In this document: positions 1-6,620 of the stretch, one piece after another | Numbering within the stretch: position 1 is the first letter of the stretch | Layout of the letters: each line of letters begins with the position of its first letter | DNA from: Verrucomicrobiota bacterium | GTDB taxonomy: Bacteria > Verrucomicrobiota > Verrucomicrobiia > Chthoniobacterales > UBA10450 | Direction: 5' to 3' | Length of the DNA stretch: 10,779 nt | NCBI GenBank assembly: GCA_003218615.1 | Contig: QHOD01000039.1 | Span: 1 to 10,779, forward strand | Notes under the pieces: generated by a model | Databases searched by the model: none | What the model saw: the letters and a program-made list of their open reading frames with translations, nothing else | What the model was told of the DNA's origin: nothing | Program-made: the position numbers and the translations under genes

Positions 1-124
1 GGTTGGCGCCCAACGTTTTACGAATGAAGCGGGCTTGTTGACGACGCTTGTTTACACCCGGCAGCAGCCGCGTAAGGCACAGCCCAATTAGAATAACTAG
101 GACTGCGCAAATCAGCGGAAACAT
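1..124 (-). CDS. Possible small membrane protein, 5' part only (runs off left edge)
   Basis: A minus-strand frame opens with ATG at 124 and stays open to the window edge, giving about 41 residues. It starts with a hydrophobic stretch (PLICAVLVILIGLCLTRLL, residues 3-21) followed by a strongly basic segment (KRRQQAR), which fits a single membrane-spanning helix with a cytoplasmic positive tail. The same frame is open upstream to about 181, so a GTG start at 172 or a TTG start is also possible. I see no convincing ribosome binding site at any of them. The protein is not recognised. It would be transcribed divergently from the SDR gene at 256. It is short and could be a chance open frame, so confidence is low. 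Confidence 0.35.
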   Translation of the reverse strand, partial: MFPLICAVLVILIGLCLTRLLPGVNKRRQQARFIRKTLGAN

Positions 125-255
125 GGGGACAAGATCGACATCGTATGGTCGAAGAATTCTTCGAAAGGACACCGATAGCAATTACACTCGGTCACAGGAC
201 ACTCTTGCATGAGGGCGACAGTTAAAATAGGAATCAATGCCCGAGCAGATACGAT
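125..255. other. Intergenic region between possible divergent genes
   Basis: This stretch separates the possible minus-strand membrane protein from the plus-strand SDR gene. A TAAAAT hexamer at 223-228 could serve as a -10 box for the SDR gene, but the nearest TTG-containing hexamer (TTGCAT at 205-210) is only 12 bp away, too close for a normal sigma-70 promoter. Nothing else recognisable was found. Confidence 0.3.
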
Positions 256-1095
256 ATGCGTCGAGCGACGCCGAACTCATCTTCAAAAATTGTGAAAAAG
301 ATTTTTCTCACCGGTGCCAGTTCTGGCATCGGGAAAGCAATCGCGAAAGCTGCCACCGAAACGGGACACGAAGTCTGGGGGACTTCACGCGATATTTCGC
401 GGATTCCAAGCCTTCGTCGCCTTCATTGCGTGCAACTTGATTTGTCTAACCCTGACTCAATTGACGGCGCCTTTAACACCGCATTGGCCGAAGCCGGCAA
501 TTTCGACGTCTTAATTAACAATGCTGGAAGCGGACATTTTGGTCCGGCCGAAAACCTTTCCGAAAAAGAAATCGCAAGCCAGTTTCAAATTCTCGTTTTC
601 GGGCACATGCAGCTGATGCGGCTTGCATTGCGCATGATGCAAGCGCGAGGAGAAGGTTTGATAATCAACGTTACATCGCTGGCCAGCCGTCTTCCAGTCC
701 CGTTCATGGCGGCTTACAACGCCGCGAAGGCAGCCATGGCGTCATTCACCGTGACGATCCAACTAGAGCTGCCCGACTCGCGAGTGCATATTGTCGATCT
801 CCAACCGGGCGATATTTGCACCGACTTCAACGATGCGGTGATCAAGAGCAAGCTGCCCGACCAGCGGTATGAGGCAAAAGTCGCCAAAACTTGGAACAAA
901 GTCGAACGCAACATGAAGAACGCGCCGAGGCCGGATCTTGTTGCGCGACGTGTTTGCGAACTAATCGATCAGACGAGTCCGCCGCCACGCATGGCTATTG
1001 GCGATACATTTCAAACGAAAATCGCGCCGTTGATTTTTAGATTTCTTCCCCAGCGCGTCAGAATCTGGGGTCTTAAGAAATATTACGGCATATGA
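256..1095 (+). CDS. Short-chain dehydrogenase/reductase, candidate 3-oxosphinganine (or 3-oxoceramide) reductase
   Basis: This is a classical SDR of 279 residues. The cofactor motif TGASSGIG is at residues 19-26, the NNAG motif at 88-91, and the catalytic Ser141, Tyr154 and Lys158 (YNAAK) have normal spacing; a PG pair follows at 184-185. The C-terminus (about 245-279) is hydrophobic and basic, as in membrane-associated steroid- and ketosphinganine-reductase-like SDRs. An arginine soon after the second strand (Arg45 in GTSRD) suggests NADP(H), which is inference. The substrate is not readable from motifs. The role as reductase of the serine palmitoyltransferase product is inferred from the locus. 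The start is uncertain: GTG at 292 would give the usual short SDR N-terminus (267 residues), and neither start has a good ribosome binding site. Its TGA stop overlaps the next ATG by 4 bp, so the two are probably co-translated. Confidence 0.85.
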   Translation: MRRATPNSSSKIVKKIFLTGASSGIGKAIAKAATETGHEVWGTSRDISRIPSLRRLHCVQLDLSNPDSIDGAFNTALAEAGNFDVLINNAGSGHFGPAENLSEKEIASQFQILVFGHMQLMRLALRMMQARGEGLIINVTSLASRLPVPFMAAYNAAKAAMASFTVTIQLELPDSRVHIVDLQPGDICTDFNDAVIKSKLPDQRYEAKVAKTWNKVERNMKNAPRPDLVARRVCELIDQTSPPPRMAIGDTFQTKIAPLIFRFLPQRVRIWGLKKYYGI

Positions 1096-1874
1096 CCCCC
1101 ATCTCCGAAGCAGTGATCTTAATGGCAGGGTTGGGTTCGCGCCTACGCGGCTCCGACGAAACATTCTTGAAGCCACTCATGCCGGTGCTTGGACGCCCAT
1201 TGATTTGTTACACGATCGGTGCGCTGATCCACGCTGGAATCAAAAAGGCCAATTTTGTCGTTGGCTACGAAAGCGAGCGAGCGATTGCACAGGTCAAGAA
1301 GTTGATTCCGTCTGAGCTTGAGGCCTGCTTCATCGAGAATCATGAATGGACGAAACAAAACGGCATTTCTCTCCTCGCCGCAGCCGATCACGTCGTTACG
1401 CCATTTCTGCTGACCATGAGTGACCATCTTTTCGATAATGCGGTTGTCGATCTTCTGATTAAGTCGGCAGATCCTAACTTCCTCAACGTCGCGGTGGATC
1501 GAAAGCGCGATTCAATTTTCGATTTGGATGATGCGATGAAGGTCAAAACGCGCGGGAGCCAGATCGTCGCCATCGGAAAAAATCTGCGGGATTACGACGC
1601 GATTGATACTGGACTCTTCGTTTGTCCACCCGAAATCTTTGAATATCTCGAGCAGGCAAAACAAAACGGAGATTGCAGCCTGGCAGATGGAGTTCGACTG
1701 ATGGCCGCCGCTGAAAAAGCGCGTGCCGTGGATATAGGCGACGCCTGGTGGCAGGACATCGACACACCTGAAATGCTGGCGTGTGCCGAGACGCAATTAC
1801 GCTCGTGGCTCGCGCGTCGCGACATCGCCCTGGCCCATACCGGATCTGACTGCGGCAATCGCGCTGAGAATTAG
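1092..1874 (+). CDS. Nucleotidyltransferase of the inositol-1-phosphate cytidylyltransferase (IPCT) type
   Basis: A 260-residue single-domain NTP-transferase. Residues 12-18 (AGLGSRL) and Lys27-Pro28-Leu29 form the nucleotide-binding signature. NGISLLAA (90-97), the metal-binding-type Asp111 in LTMSDH (107-112), GKNLRDYD (162-169), DTGLFV (172-177) and the second acidic site in WWQDIDT (219-225) follow in the same order as in the cytidylyltransferase half of archaeal IPCT/DIPPS (for example LTMGDH, GKDLREFD, DTGFFV, WMDVDT, from memory). The expected reaction is CTP plus inositol-1-phosphate (or a related polyol or amino-alcohol phosphate) giving the CDP-alcohol and pyrophosphate, in the cytoplasm. 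CTP:phosphocholine cytidylyltransferases (LicC) share the fold and are the main alternative. The gene follows the SDR with an ATGA overlap. Its last 78 bp overlap the end of the convergent CDP-alcohol phosphotransferase gene, its likely functional partner. Confidence 0.85.
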   Translation: MTPISEAVILMAGLGSRLRGSDETFLKPLMPVLGRPLICYTIGALIHAGIKKANFVVGYESERAIAQVKKLIPSELEACFIENHEWTKQNGISLLAAADHVVTPFLLTMSDHLFDNAVVDLLIKSADPNFLNVAVDRKRDSIFDLDDAMKVKTRGSQIVAIGKNLRDYDAIDTGLFVCPPEIFEYLEQAKQNGDCSLADGVRLMAAAEKARAVDIGDAWWQDIDTPEMLACAETQLRSWLARRDIALAHTGSDCGNRAEN

Positions 1875-2504
1875 GCTGGCGCCGGCAACAATCATCCAAA
1901 GATGCAGGATCCAGTCAGCCAGGCCGAGTGCCGCAAGCACGAGAAAAGCGAAGATAGCCATGTCGCGTTTGGTCAGTTGAAAGAGCCACCACACAAATCG
2001 TTCCCCGAGATTGAGCAAACCGGAATGCCCGACCATCCCGCGGTGTCTCGCGTAAAACGATTCGTGCAATGTGGGCGAGGCAACCAACGTTTCGCTTTTG
2101 CCAGCTCGTAGCAGCCATTCGTTGGCCGTAATCAGGACGGCACAGATAACTCCTTCGCTCGAACGATGGACCCCTAACCCAAGAGCGAGAACGTAGAGAA
2201 GGCTTGCTAAAAAATCGCAGAATTGATCCAGACGTTCCCCGAATTTTGATTCCAAATTCCTGGCCCGCGCAATTTCACCGTCGCAACCATCAAGAATACT
2301 GAACGCTTGAAAAATGGCTGCGCCGATGACGATGCTGACGTAATCGCCGCGCACGAAGAATACACAGGCGATTATCGGCAAAACAAAGATCGATATCGTC
2401 CAGACGCTGGGACGGACCGGAAACTTGAGCAGAACACGCGTTATGCGGCGGGAAATCGGCCGATTCAAAAATCGCGAAACGAAACCGTCCTGAGGCTTGC
2501 TCAT
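1797..2504 (-). CDS. CDP-alcohol phosphotransferase of the DIPP-synthase (DIPPS) type
   Basis: A 235-residue integral membrane enzyme with about five or six hydrophobic segments. The full family motif is present: Asp72, Asp75-Gly76, Ala79-Arg80, Gly89, Asp93 and Asp97, spaced D-x2-DG-x2-AR-x8-G-x3-D-x3-D. The wording around it (SILDGCDGEIAR, residues 69-80) and the N-terminus (DGFVSRFLNRPISRRIT, 6-22) closely match the membrane half of archaeal IPCT/DIPPS, which transfers phospho-inositol from CDP-inositol to inositol-1-phosphate. The active site faces the cytoplasm in this family. The gene is last in the four-gene minus operon; its ATG overlaps the TGA of the acyltransferase gene (2501-2504). 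In this locus the acceptor may be a lipid rather than inositol phosphate; that is inference. A phosphatidylglycerol- or phosphatidylinositol-phosphate synthase-like role is the alternative. Confidence 0.85.
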   Translation of the reverse strand: MSKPQDGFVSRFLNRPISRRITRVLLKFPVRPSVWTISIFVLPIIACVFFVRGDYVSIVIGAAIFQAFSILDGCDGEIARARNLESKFGERLDQFCDFLASLLYVLALGLGVHRSSEGVICAVLITANEWLLRAGKSETLVASPTLHESFYARHRGMVGHSGLLNLGERFVWWLFQLTKRDMAIFAFLVLAALGLADWILHLWMIVAGASLILSAIAAVRSGMGQGDVATREPRA

Positions 2505-3637
2505 TCCGCCAGTATCCTTTTGAAAATCCGATACGTCTTGTATTTTGTCGCACCGATCGCCTCCAGAAAACGATTGATCATAAAATTATCTTCAAGTGTC
2601 ATGCTCAATTCGCCGGTGATCCCGCGTTTGATCATTGTTTCCTCCATCACGCGCAAGACGAGCATCTCGGCGACTCCGGCACGGCGGTATTTTTCGATAA
2701 CGCCGAGCGCGATTAGCCGTCCTTTTCGAATGCGTCTCTTGTAGAACAGCAATTTGATCAAACCGATGGGAAACCCAAATCGCGTCAACCGCCCGTTAAG
2801 GTGGCGCAGCGCCACATTGATGTCCGGCAGGCATAAGGTGAATCCAATAGGTTCATTCCCCATCTCAGCAATCCAGGCGAACTCCGGCATCAGCAGCGGC
2901 TTCATCTCCCGGGTCATGAACTCGAACTCCGCTTCCGTGAACGGCACAAACCCCCAATTCTTCTCCCAGGCCTGATTATAAATCTGACGGAGCCGCCTGC
3001 TTTCTTCGCGAATATTCTTAAGATTTGCGGAACGAATAGTGACGGGCCAGCGTCGACGAACGCGCTCTGCGAATCGTCGCAAGTGGGTCACAGCCTTCGC
3101 CGGATCGGCAAACCACCATGCGTACCAGTCTTTAGCCTTTGTAAAACCGCAGCCCTCGATCAGCTCGCGGTAATACGGCGGATTATGTGCAGTCAAAATC
3201 GTGGGGGCGAATTGGAACCCATCGATCAAGAGGCCGCAGACGTAGTTGGTTGAATAATCGATCGGACCCATCATCTCGGTGCGGCCTTTTTTGCGGAGCC
3301 AGTTGACCGCAGCCCCAAAGAGCGCGGCGGCGACGTTGCGATCGTCGATGCACTCGAAGAGGCCAAAACAGCCAACGTTCGATTGATGCAGCGAATTGTA
3401 GTTCGGATCGTCGCTCGCCATAATGCGGCCAACGATTTCGCCGTTTTGTCGCGCGAGAAATAATGCGGCGTCGCCGTGTCGATAAAATGGATGCCGCTTG
3501 CGATCGAGGAATGTCTTTCGTTCGATGATTAACGGCGGCACCCAGACCGGATCATTCGCGTAAATTCGCCATTGAAATTTGATGAACGCATCGCGATCCC
3601 GGCGCGTACTAACTTCTGAAATTTTGATCTCCGACAC
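2501..3637 (-). CDS. GNAT-superfamily acyltransferase, candidate bacterial ceramide synthase
   Basis: A 378-residue soluble protein starting with GTG. It belongs to the long family (about 380 residues) often labelled 'dATP pyrophosphohydrolase' or YghO-like, and has no nucleotide-hydrolase motif. Recognisable parts are FQWRIYANDPVWVPP (21-35), HPFYRHG (49-55), MGPIDYSTNY (123-132), HNPPYY (151-156) and a C-terminal GNAT fold whose motif A is at 311-332 (VIEKYRRAGVAEML, with Arg319, Gly321 and Ala323 in the acyl-CoA pyrophosphate-binding loop). As I recall, the ceramide synthase of Caulobacter is of this acyl-CoA-acyltransferase type. The expected reaction is transfer of a fatty acyl group to the amino group of sphinganine (or 3-oxosphinganine). 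It lies 16 bp after the upstream phosphotransferase gene and overlaps the next gene by 4 bp. The family is clear; the ceramide role rests on memory plus context. Confidence 0.8.
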   Translation of the reverse strand: MSEIKISEVSTRRDRDAFIKFQWRIYANDPVWVPPLIIERKTFLDRKRHPFYRHGDAALFLARQNGEIVGRIMASDDPNYNSLHQSNVGCFGLFECIDDRNVAAALFGAAVNWLRKKGRTEMMGPIDYSTNYVCGLLIDGFQFAPTILTAHNPPYYRELIEGCGFTKAKDWYAWWFADPAKAVTHLRRFAERVRRRWPVTIRSANLKNIREESRRLRQIYNQAWEKNWGFVPFTEAEFEFMTREMKPLLMPEFAWIAEMGNEPIGFTLCLPDINVALRHLNGRLTRFGFPIGLIKLLFYKRRIRKGRLIALGVIEKYRRAGVAEMLVLRVMEETMIKRGITGELSMTLEDNFMINRFLEAIGATKYKTYRIFKRILAE

Positions 3638-3653
3638 GAATGCAAAGGGCCGT

Positions 3654-4595
3654 CTAGGCTACATCTCGCCATTTTACCGTCACTTCCAGCAGTGATTCGG
3701 ACATGTTTTCCTGGCGGATAATCAGGTAGATGAACAGGAAGTTAAGCGGGATGAGTTCGAACCAGAAATAGTAAATCGGCTGGCCGATGAACAGGAGAGC
3801 GAACAGAACGAACATGCGGCTATTCGTCATCAAAAAACCCCACCACTTAAACATCGGCCCGGCCAAATTCCGATAACGGGTCCTTAGCCAGTTGGGTATT
3901 TCACCGTCGAACTGTTGGCTGGTTGTAGCACGCAACTTTTTTAGATGCGGCGCGAGCATTTCCTGCTGGCGAGTAAAGTTCAAATACAATGCAAGCAAGA
4001 ACTTGTTCCATGGTTTGGAGCGCCAACTGAGCTCTCGATAATCAGATCGCAGGGTAGAAGTAGAATCTAATCCCAGGCGCGCTCGGTTCGTGACAAAATA
4101 AAGATACGTGCTGCGGTAATAATCCGCTGCGGCGCCTTGCAAAGCGTGACTGATCCCGGCAGCAAGAGCGAGAAAACAGATCGCAGGCGATGAGCCTGCA
4201 ATGAGGTAACGGAGAGTCAAATGCACGTAAATACTTACGAACACCATGTGATCGGCAACGCTGTCAATAATGCGGCCCTCCCGGCTTTCCCGATGAGTCA
4301 GCCGCGCGAGCTGGCCATCCGCATTGTCGAGCGCATTGGCACAAACAAGTAACACCATGCCGACCACGTTCGTGCGCAGATCACGATAATAGAAAAGGTG
4401 CCCAGCAATGATTCCGAAAAGGGCCGCGAGCAAAGTCACACGCGCCGGTGTCATTTCCATTTTCCTGAAAAACTGCGCGAGGCGAAAACCTATTGGCCGG
4501 TAAAAATAAAGATCGAGAATTCCCTCGACTTCGCGTCCCTTATAAGTCGCTTCGACAGCAGAGATCGGCTCGATCTGTGGCTGCATCACACTCAC
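3654..4595 (-). CDS. CDP-alcohol phosphotransferase, candidate lipid head-group enzyme
   Basis: A 313-residue membrane protein with the complete CDP-alcohol phosphotransferase motif: Asp90, Asp93-Gly94, Ala97-Arg98, Gly107, Asp111 and Asp115. The N-terminal segment DLYFYRPIGFRLAQFF (28-43), then TPARVTLLAALFGIIAG and the ANALDNADGQLARLT block (86-100), resembles CDP-alcohol phosphotransferases I recall from Bacteroidetes, some of them in inositol-lipid clusters. A charged loop (about 180-240) separates two groups of membrane helices, with the last pair at about 262-293. It would transfer a phospho-alcohol from a CDP-alcohol to a hydroxyl acceptor; ceramide is the attractive acceptor here, by context. 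Donor and acceptor are not readable from motifs. The frame begins with GTG at 4595, 13 bp after the SPT stop; ATG at 4586 is an equally likely start. It is only distantly similar to the other CDP-alcohol phosphotransferase in the operon, so it is not a recent duplicate. Confidence 0.85.
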   Translation of the reverse strand: MSVMQPQIEPISAVEATYKGREVEGILDLYFYRPIGFRLAQFFRKMEMTPARVTLLAALFGIIAGHLFYYRDLRTNVVGMVLLVCANALDNADGQLARLTHRESREGRIIDSVADHMVFVSIYVHLTLRYLIAGSSPAICFLALAAGISHALQGAAADYYRSTYLYFVTNRARLGLDSTSTLRSDYRELSWRSKPWNKFLLALYLNFTRQQEMLAPHLKKLRATTSQQFDGEIPNWLRTRYRNLAGPMFKWWGFLMTNSRMFVLFALLFIGQPIYYFWFELIPLNFLFIYLIIRQENMSESLLEVTVKWRDVA

Positions 4596-4616
4596 GCGTT
4601 ACCCAAACTCACGCGT
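4590..4616. repeat. 10-bp direct repeat at the spt stop / phosphotransferase start junction
   Basis: ACTCACGCGT occurs at 4590-4599 and again at 4607-4616, a 17-bp period. On the minus strand one copy contains the TGA stop of the SPT gene and the other the GTG start of the next gene. It may be a small tandem duplication that created the present gene junction. No function is claimed. Confidence 0.6.
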
Positions 4617-5859
4617 GCTGCAGCGCTGCTGGAACGAGTGTGTCCGCGAGGATGTTGAGCGCTTCGTCCAGATCAGCTCGCGTATGTTTCGCTGTCACAC
4701 AGGCGCGAAAGCAAATTCGGTTTTGCGGCACGGCGGGATAATCCACCGGCGCGACCCAGAGACCGCGTCGCCGCAGTTCGTGACCGAGTCGATACATGCG
4801 CTCGCGATCGCCGATGACAATGGGCATGACGTATGTTGTCGATGCTCCGGTGTCGATCCCGAGATCCTGAAGCTGCGTGTGGAAATAATCCGCGTTTTCC
4901 CAAAGCTGCGCACGCAGTTCTGGCTGGCTCGTGCCGATCTCGAGCGCTTTGAGAATGGCTGCGACGACCACTGGCGGTAGCGCACAGGAGTAAACATAAG
5001 GATGGGCGTAAAAGCGCAGATATTGCAGCGTTTCCTTCGAACCGGCGACGAATCCTCCCAGCGCTCCAAAGGCTTTGGAGAAGGTGCCATAAACGAGCGG
5101 AATGCGGTCTTCCACGCGAAACTTCTCCGCTGCGCCACGACCATGTTCGCCACAGGCCAGCATGGAGTGGGCTTCGTCAATGAAAACGCTCGCGCCGTGG
5201 GATTCTGCGACATCAATTAATTCCTTCAAATTGCCGAAATCGCCATCCATCGAATAAATGCCTTCGATAATGACCAACTGGCGACGGCCTTTTTGACGGC
5301 TGAGCGCTGTGTCGAGTGAGACTGGATCATTGTGCTCGAATTTCTCAGTGCGGCATCGGGAAAGCACCGCTCCATCGCGAAGGCTGAGATGCGAGCGGTT
5401 GTCCAGAATCGCCACGTCGGTTTTGCGAAGCAGGCCGGAAATCGTGCCTAGCGCACCGCCAAACCCGCTATTAAAAAGCATCGCGTCCTCGCGCCCGAGA
5501 AACTTCGCGACACGTCGTTCGAGTTCCCGGTGCAGATCGGTCATTCCGGAGAGCATCGGCGAACCGCAGGCGCCCAATCCGCGTGTTCTGAGCGCTTCGT
5601 GCGCAGCGACGAGCACCTCGGGATGATTGGCGAGGCCGAGATAATTGTAGGAACAAAGATTAATTACGGGACGCGGTTTGCCGCCGTAGGTGATCATCGT
5701 GTGCGCGTCTGCAGTGGCGAGGAGCTCAGGCTCGTATAGCTCGGCTGCCCACGCACAGGCGCGCATCCAATTCGTAAAGCTTGGTGGAGCTTGCAGCGGG
5801 TCGTTGCTTTCGCCCGCAAGAAAATTGCTCAGACTAAGTTTTGCTGGATCCTCGTTCAT
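4609..5859 (-). CDS. spt: Serine palmitoyltransferase-type alpha-oxoamine synthase (PLP enzyme)
   Basis: A 416-residue fold-type I PLP enzyme of the SPT/AONS/KBL/ALAS family. Counting from the ATG at 5859, the Schiff-base lysine is Lys262 in GTFSKAFG, Asp228 and His231 (FIDEAHS) contact the cofactor, and His157 (RSHLS) is the residue that stacks on the PLP ring. The SYNYLGL motif (70-76) and the ACGSPMLSGM segment (98-107) are typical. It should condense L-serine with a long acyl-CoA or acyl-ACP to give 3-oxosphinganine and CO2. AONS (BioF) and KBL share these motifs. SPT is preferred because the neighbours are ceramide-type enzymes and no biotin or threonine-catabolism gene is present. The length agrees with soluble bacterial SPT (about 420). 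The open frame allows a TTG one codon earlier at 5862; an AAGG sequence lies just upstream. It is the first gene of a four-gene operon. Confidence 0.88.
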   Translation of the reverse strand: MNEDPAKLSLSNFLAGESNDPLQAPPSFTNWMRACAWAAELYEPELLATADAHTMITYGGKPRPVINLCSYNYLGLANHPEVLVAAHEALRTRGLGACGSPMLSGMTDLHRELERRVAKFLGREDAMLFNSGFGGALGTISGLLRKTDVAILDNRSHLSLRDGAVLSRCRTEKFEHNDPVSLDTALSRQKGRRQLVIIEGIYSMDGDFGNLKELIDVAESHGASVFIDEAHSMLACGEHGRGAAEKFRVEDRIPLVYGTFSKAFGALGGFVAGSKETLQYLRFYAHPYVYSCALPPVVVAAILKALEIGTSQPELRAQLWENADYFHTQLQDLGIDTGASTTYVMPIVIGDRERMYRLGHELRRRGLWVAPVDYPAVPQNRICFRACVTAKHTRADLDEALNILADTLVPAALQHA

Positions 5860-5919
5860 CAAACCTTACGAAGTTCTCGGCGGTATCCGCACGCCGTGAA
5901 GTTCCGTGTCGGGGCAGCT

Positions 5920-5947
5920 ATTTTACCGATTTTCGGATTTAGAACAA
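5920..5947 (-). promoter_or_regulatory. Putative sigma-70-like promoter of the spt operon
   Basis: Read on the minus strand, TTGTTC (5947-5942) and TAAAAT (5925-5920) are separated by 16 bp. The -10 matches the consensus at five of six positions; the -35 matches only its TTG. Transcription would begin near 5912, about 50 nt upstream of the spt start. It lies between the hydroxylase stop and spt, so the operon probably has its own promoter in addition to any read-through from the desaturase/hydroxylase pair. Confidence 0.4.
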
Positions 5948-6003
5948 GATTTTAGTGAGATCGCCTGCCCGCCTCCGAGCCCACCAATCCCGCGCGGGGC
6001 GCG

Positions 6004-6618
6004 CTATTTTCGCGTTGTCCGAAAAACGTAATCCCAAAGCGGCGAGCTGATACCGAATCCGGCGTCATCATCCTTGTAATGATGGCGGAGATGGTACTGC
6101 TTCAACCAGAGCCATAGGCCTCGTTTCATCGGGAAATGGTGCGTCGCATAATGGAGCATGTCGTAACAGACGTAACCGAAAACCAATCCGGCAAACACGC
6201 TCGATGCTAAATGCCCGAAAATCAGAAGAAAAAGACCATAGAAAAGAAATGCGAGCGGGACACTTATGCTTGGCGGCATGACGAGCCGGCGAGCGTCGTT
6301 TGGATAATCGTGATGAACACCGTGGATGACGTAGTGCAGCCGTTTTCCCAGGCGGGTCTTGGGTTCATAATGAAATATGTACCGATGGATGAGGTACTCG
6401 AGCAGCGTCCAGAGCAGAACACCGAGCAAAAACAGCCCCGTGACGGCCGGGATCGACAATTTTTGCTGCCAAAGGGAAACATAAACCATGTAGGCGATGA
6501 CCGGCACGTACAACAGCAGCGGAATCGCCGGATGCACGCGCGAAAAGAATTCGATGAAATCGCTCTCGAACATCCGGACCGTTTCGTTTTTGTTCGAGAC
6601 GTAATGCCGCTCTGCCAT
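6004..6618 (-). CDS. Fatty-acid/ceramide 2-hydroxylase (FA2H/Scs7-like di-iron membrane enzyme)
   Basis: A 204-residue membrane protein of the fatty acid hydroxylase (sterol desaturase) superfamily. The histidine clusters expected to hold two irons are HRYIFH (His78, His83), HYVIHGVHH (His95, 99, 102, 103), HYATHH (His156, 160, 161) and HLRHH (His176, 179, 180). The blocks HHDYPNDARRLVMPP (102-116) and KDDDAGFGISSPLWDYVFRT (182-201) are characteristic of the FA2H/Scs7 group rather than of sterol or carotenoid hydroxylases. Four hydrophobic segments surround the clusters. It should add an (R)-2-hydroxyl to the N-acyl chain of ceramide, or to the free fatty acid. Unlike most eukaryotic FA2H proteins it has no N-terminal cytochrome b5 domain, so electrons must come from a separate donor not seen here. 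Its ATG is 2 bp after the desaturase stop, indicating one transcript. Confidence 0.9.
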   Translation of the reverse strand: MAERHYVSNKNETVRMFESDFIEFFSRVHPAIPLLLYVPVIAYMVYVSLWQQKLSIPAVTGLFLLGVLLWTLLEYLIHRYIFHYEPKTRLGKRLHYVIHGVHHDYPNDARRLVMPPSISVPLAFLFYGLFLLIFGHLASSVFAGLVFGYVCYDMLHYATHHFPMKRGLWLWLKQYHLRHHYKDDDAGFGISSPLWDYVFRTTRK

Positions 6619-6620
6619 AG

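Noticed and set aside
205..228. TTGCAT...TAAAAT as a sigma-70 promoter for the SDR gene
   Set aside because: The 12-bp spacer is too short; only the -10-like element was kept, as a remark.
237..440. A 67-codon frame starting at an ATG with AGGA just upstream
   Set aside because: It runs in another frame over the SDR cofactor-binding region and has no recognisable protein features.
1092..2504. Synthesis of the compatible solute di-myo-inositol phosphate as the main role
   Set aside because: That solute is typical of hyperthermophiles, nothing else here suggests a thermophile, and the phosphotransferase shares an operon with SPT and ceramide-synthase-like genes. It is not fully excluded.
4609..5859. 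Calling this gene bioF (8-amino-7-oxononanoate synthase) or kbl
   Set aside because: The family motifs are shared, but no biotin or threonine-degradation genes are nearby and the whole neighbourhood is lipid-related; SPT fits better, though a phylogeny would settle it.
5989..5998. CCCGCGCGGG palindrome just after the hydroxylase stop as a terminator
   Set aside because: There is no T-run, and it is a plain GC-rich self-complementary decamer.
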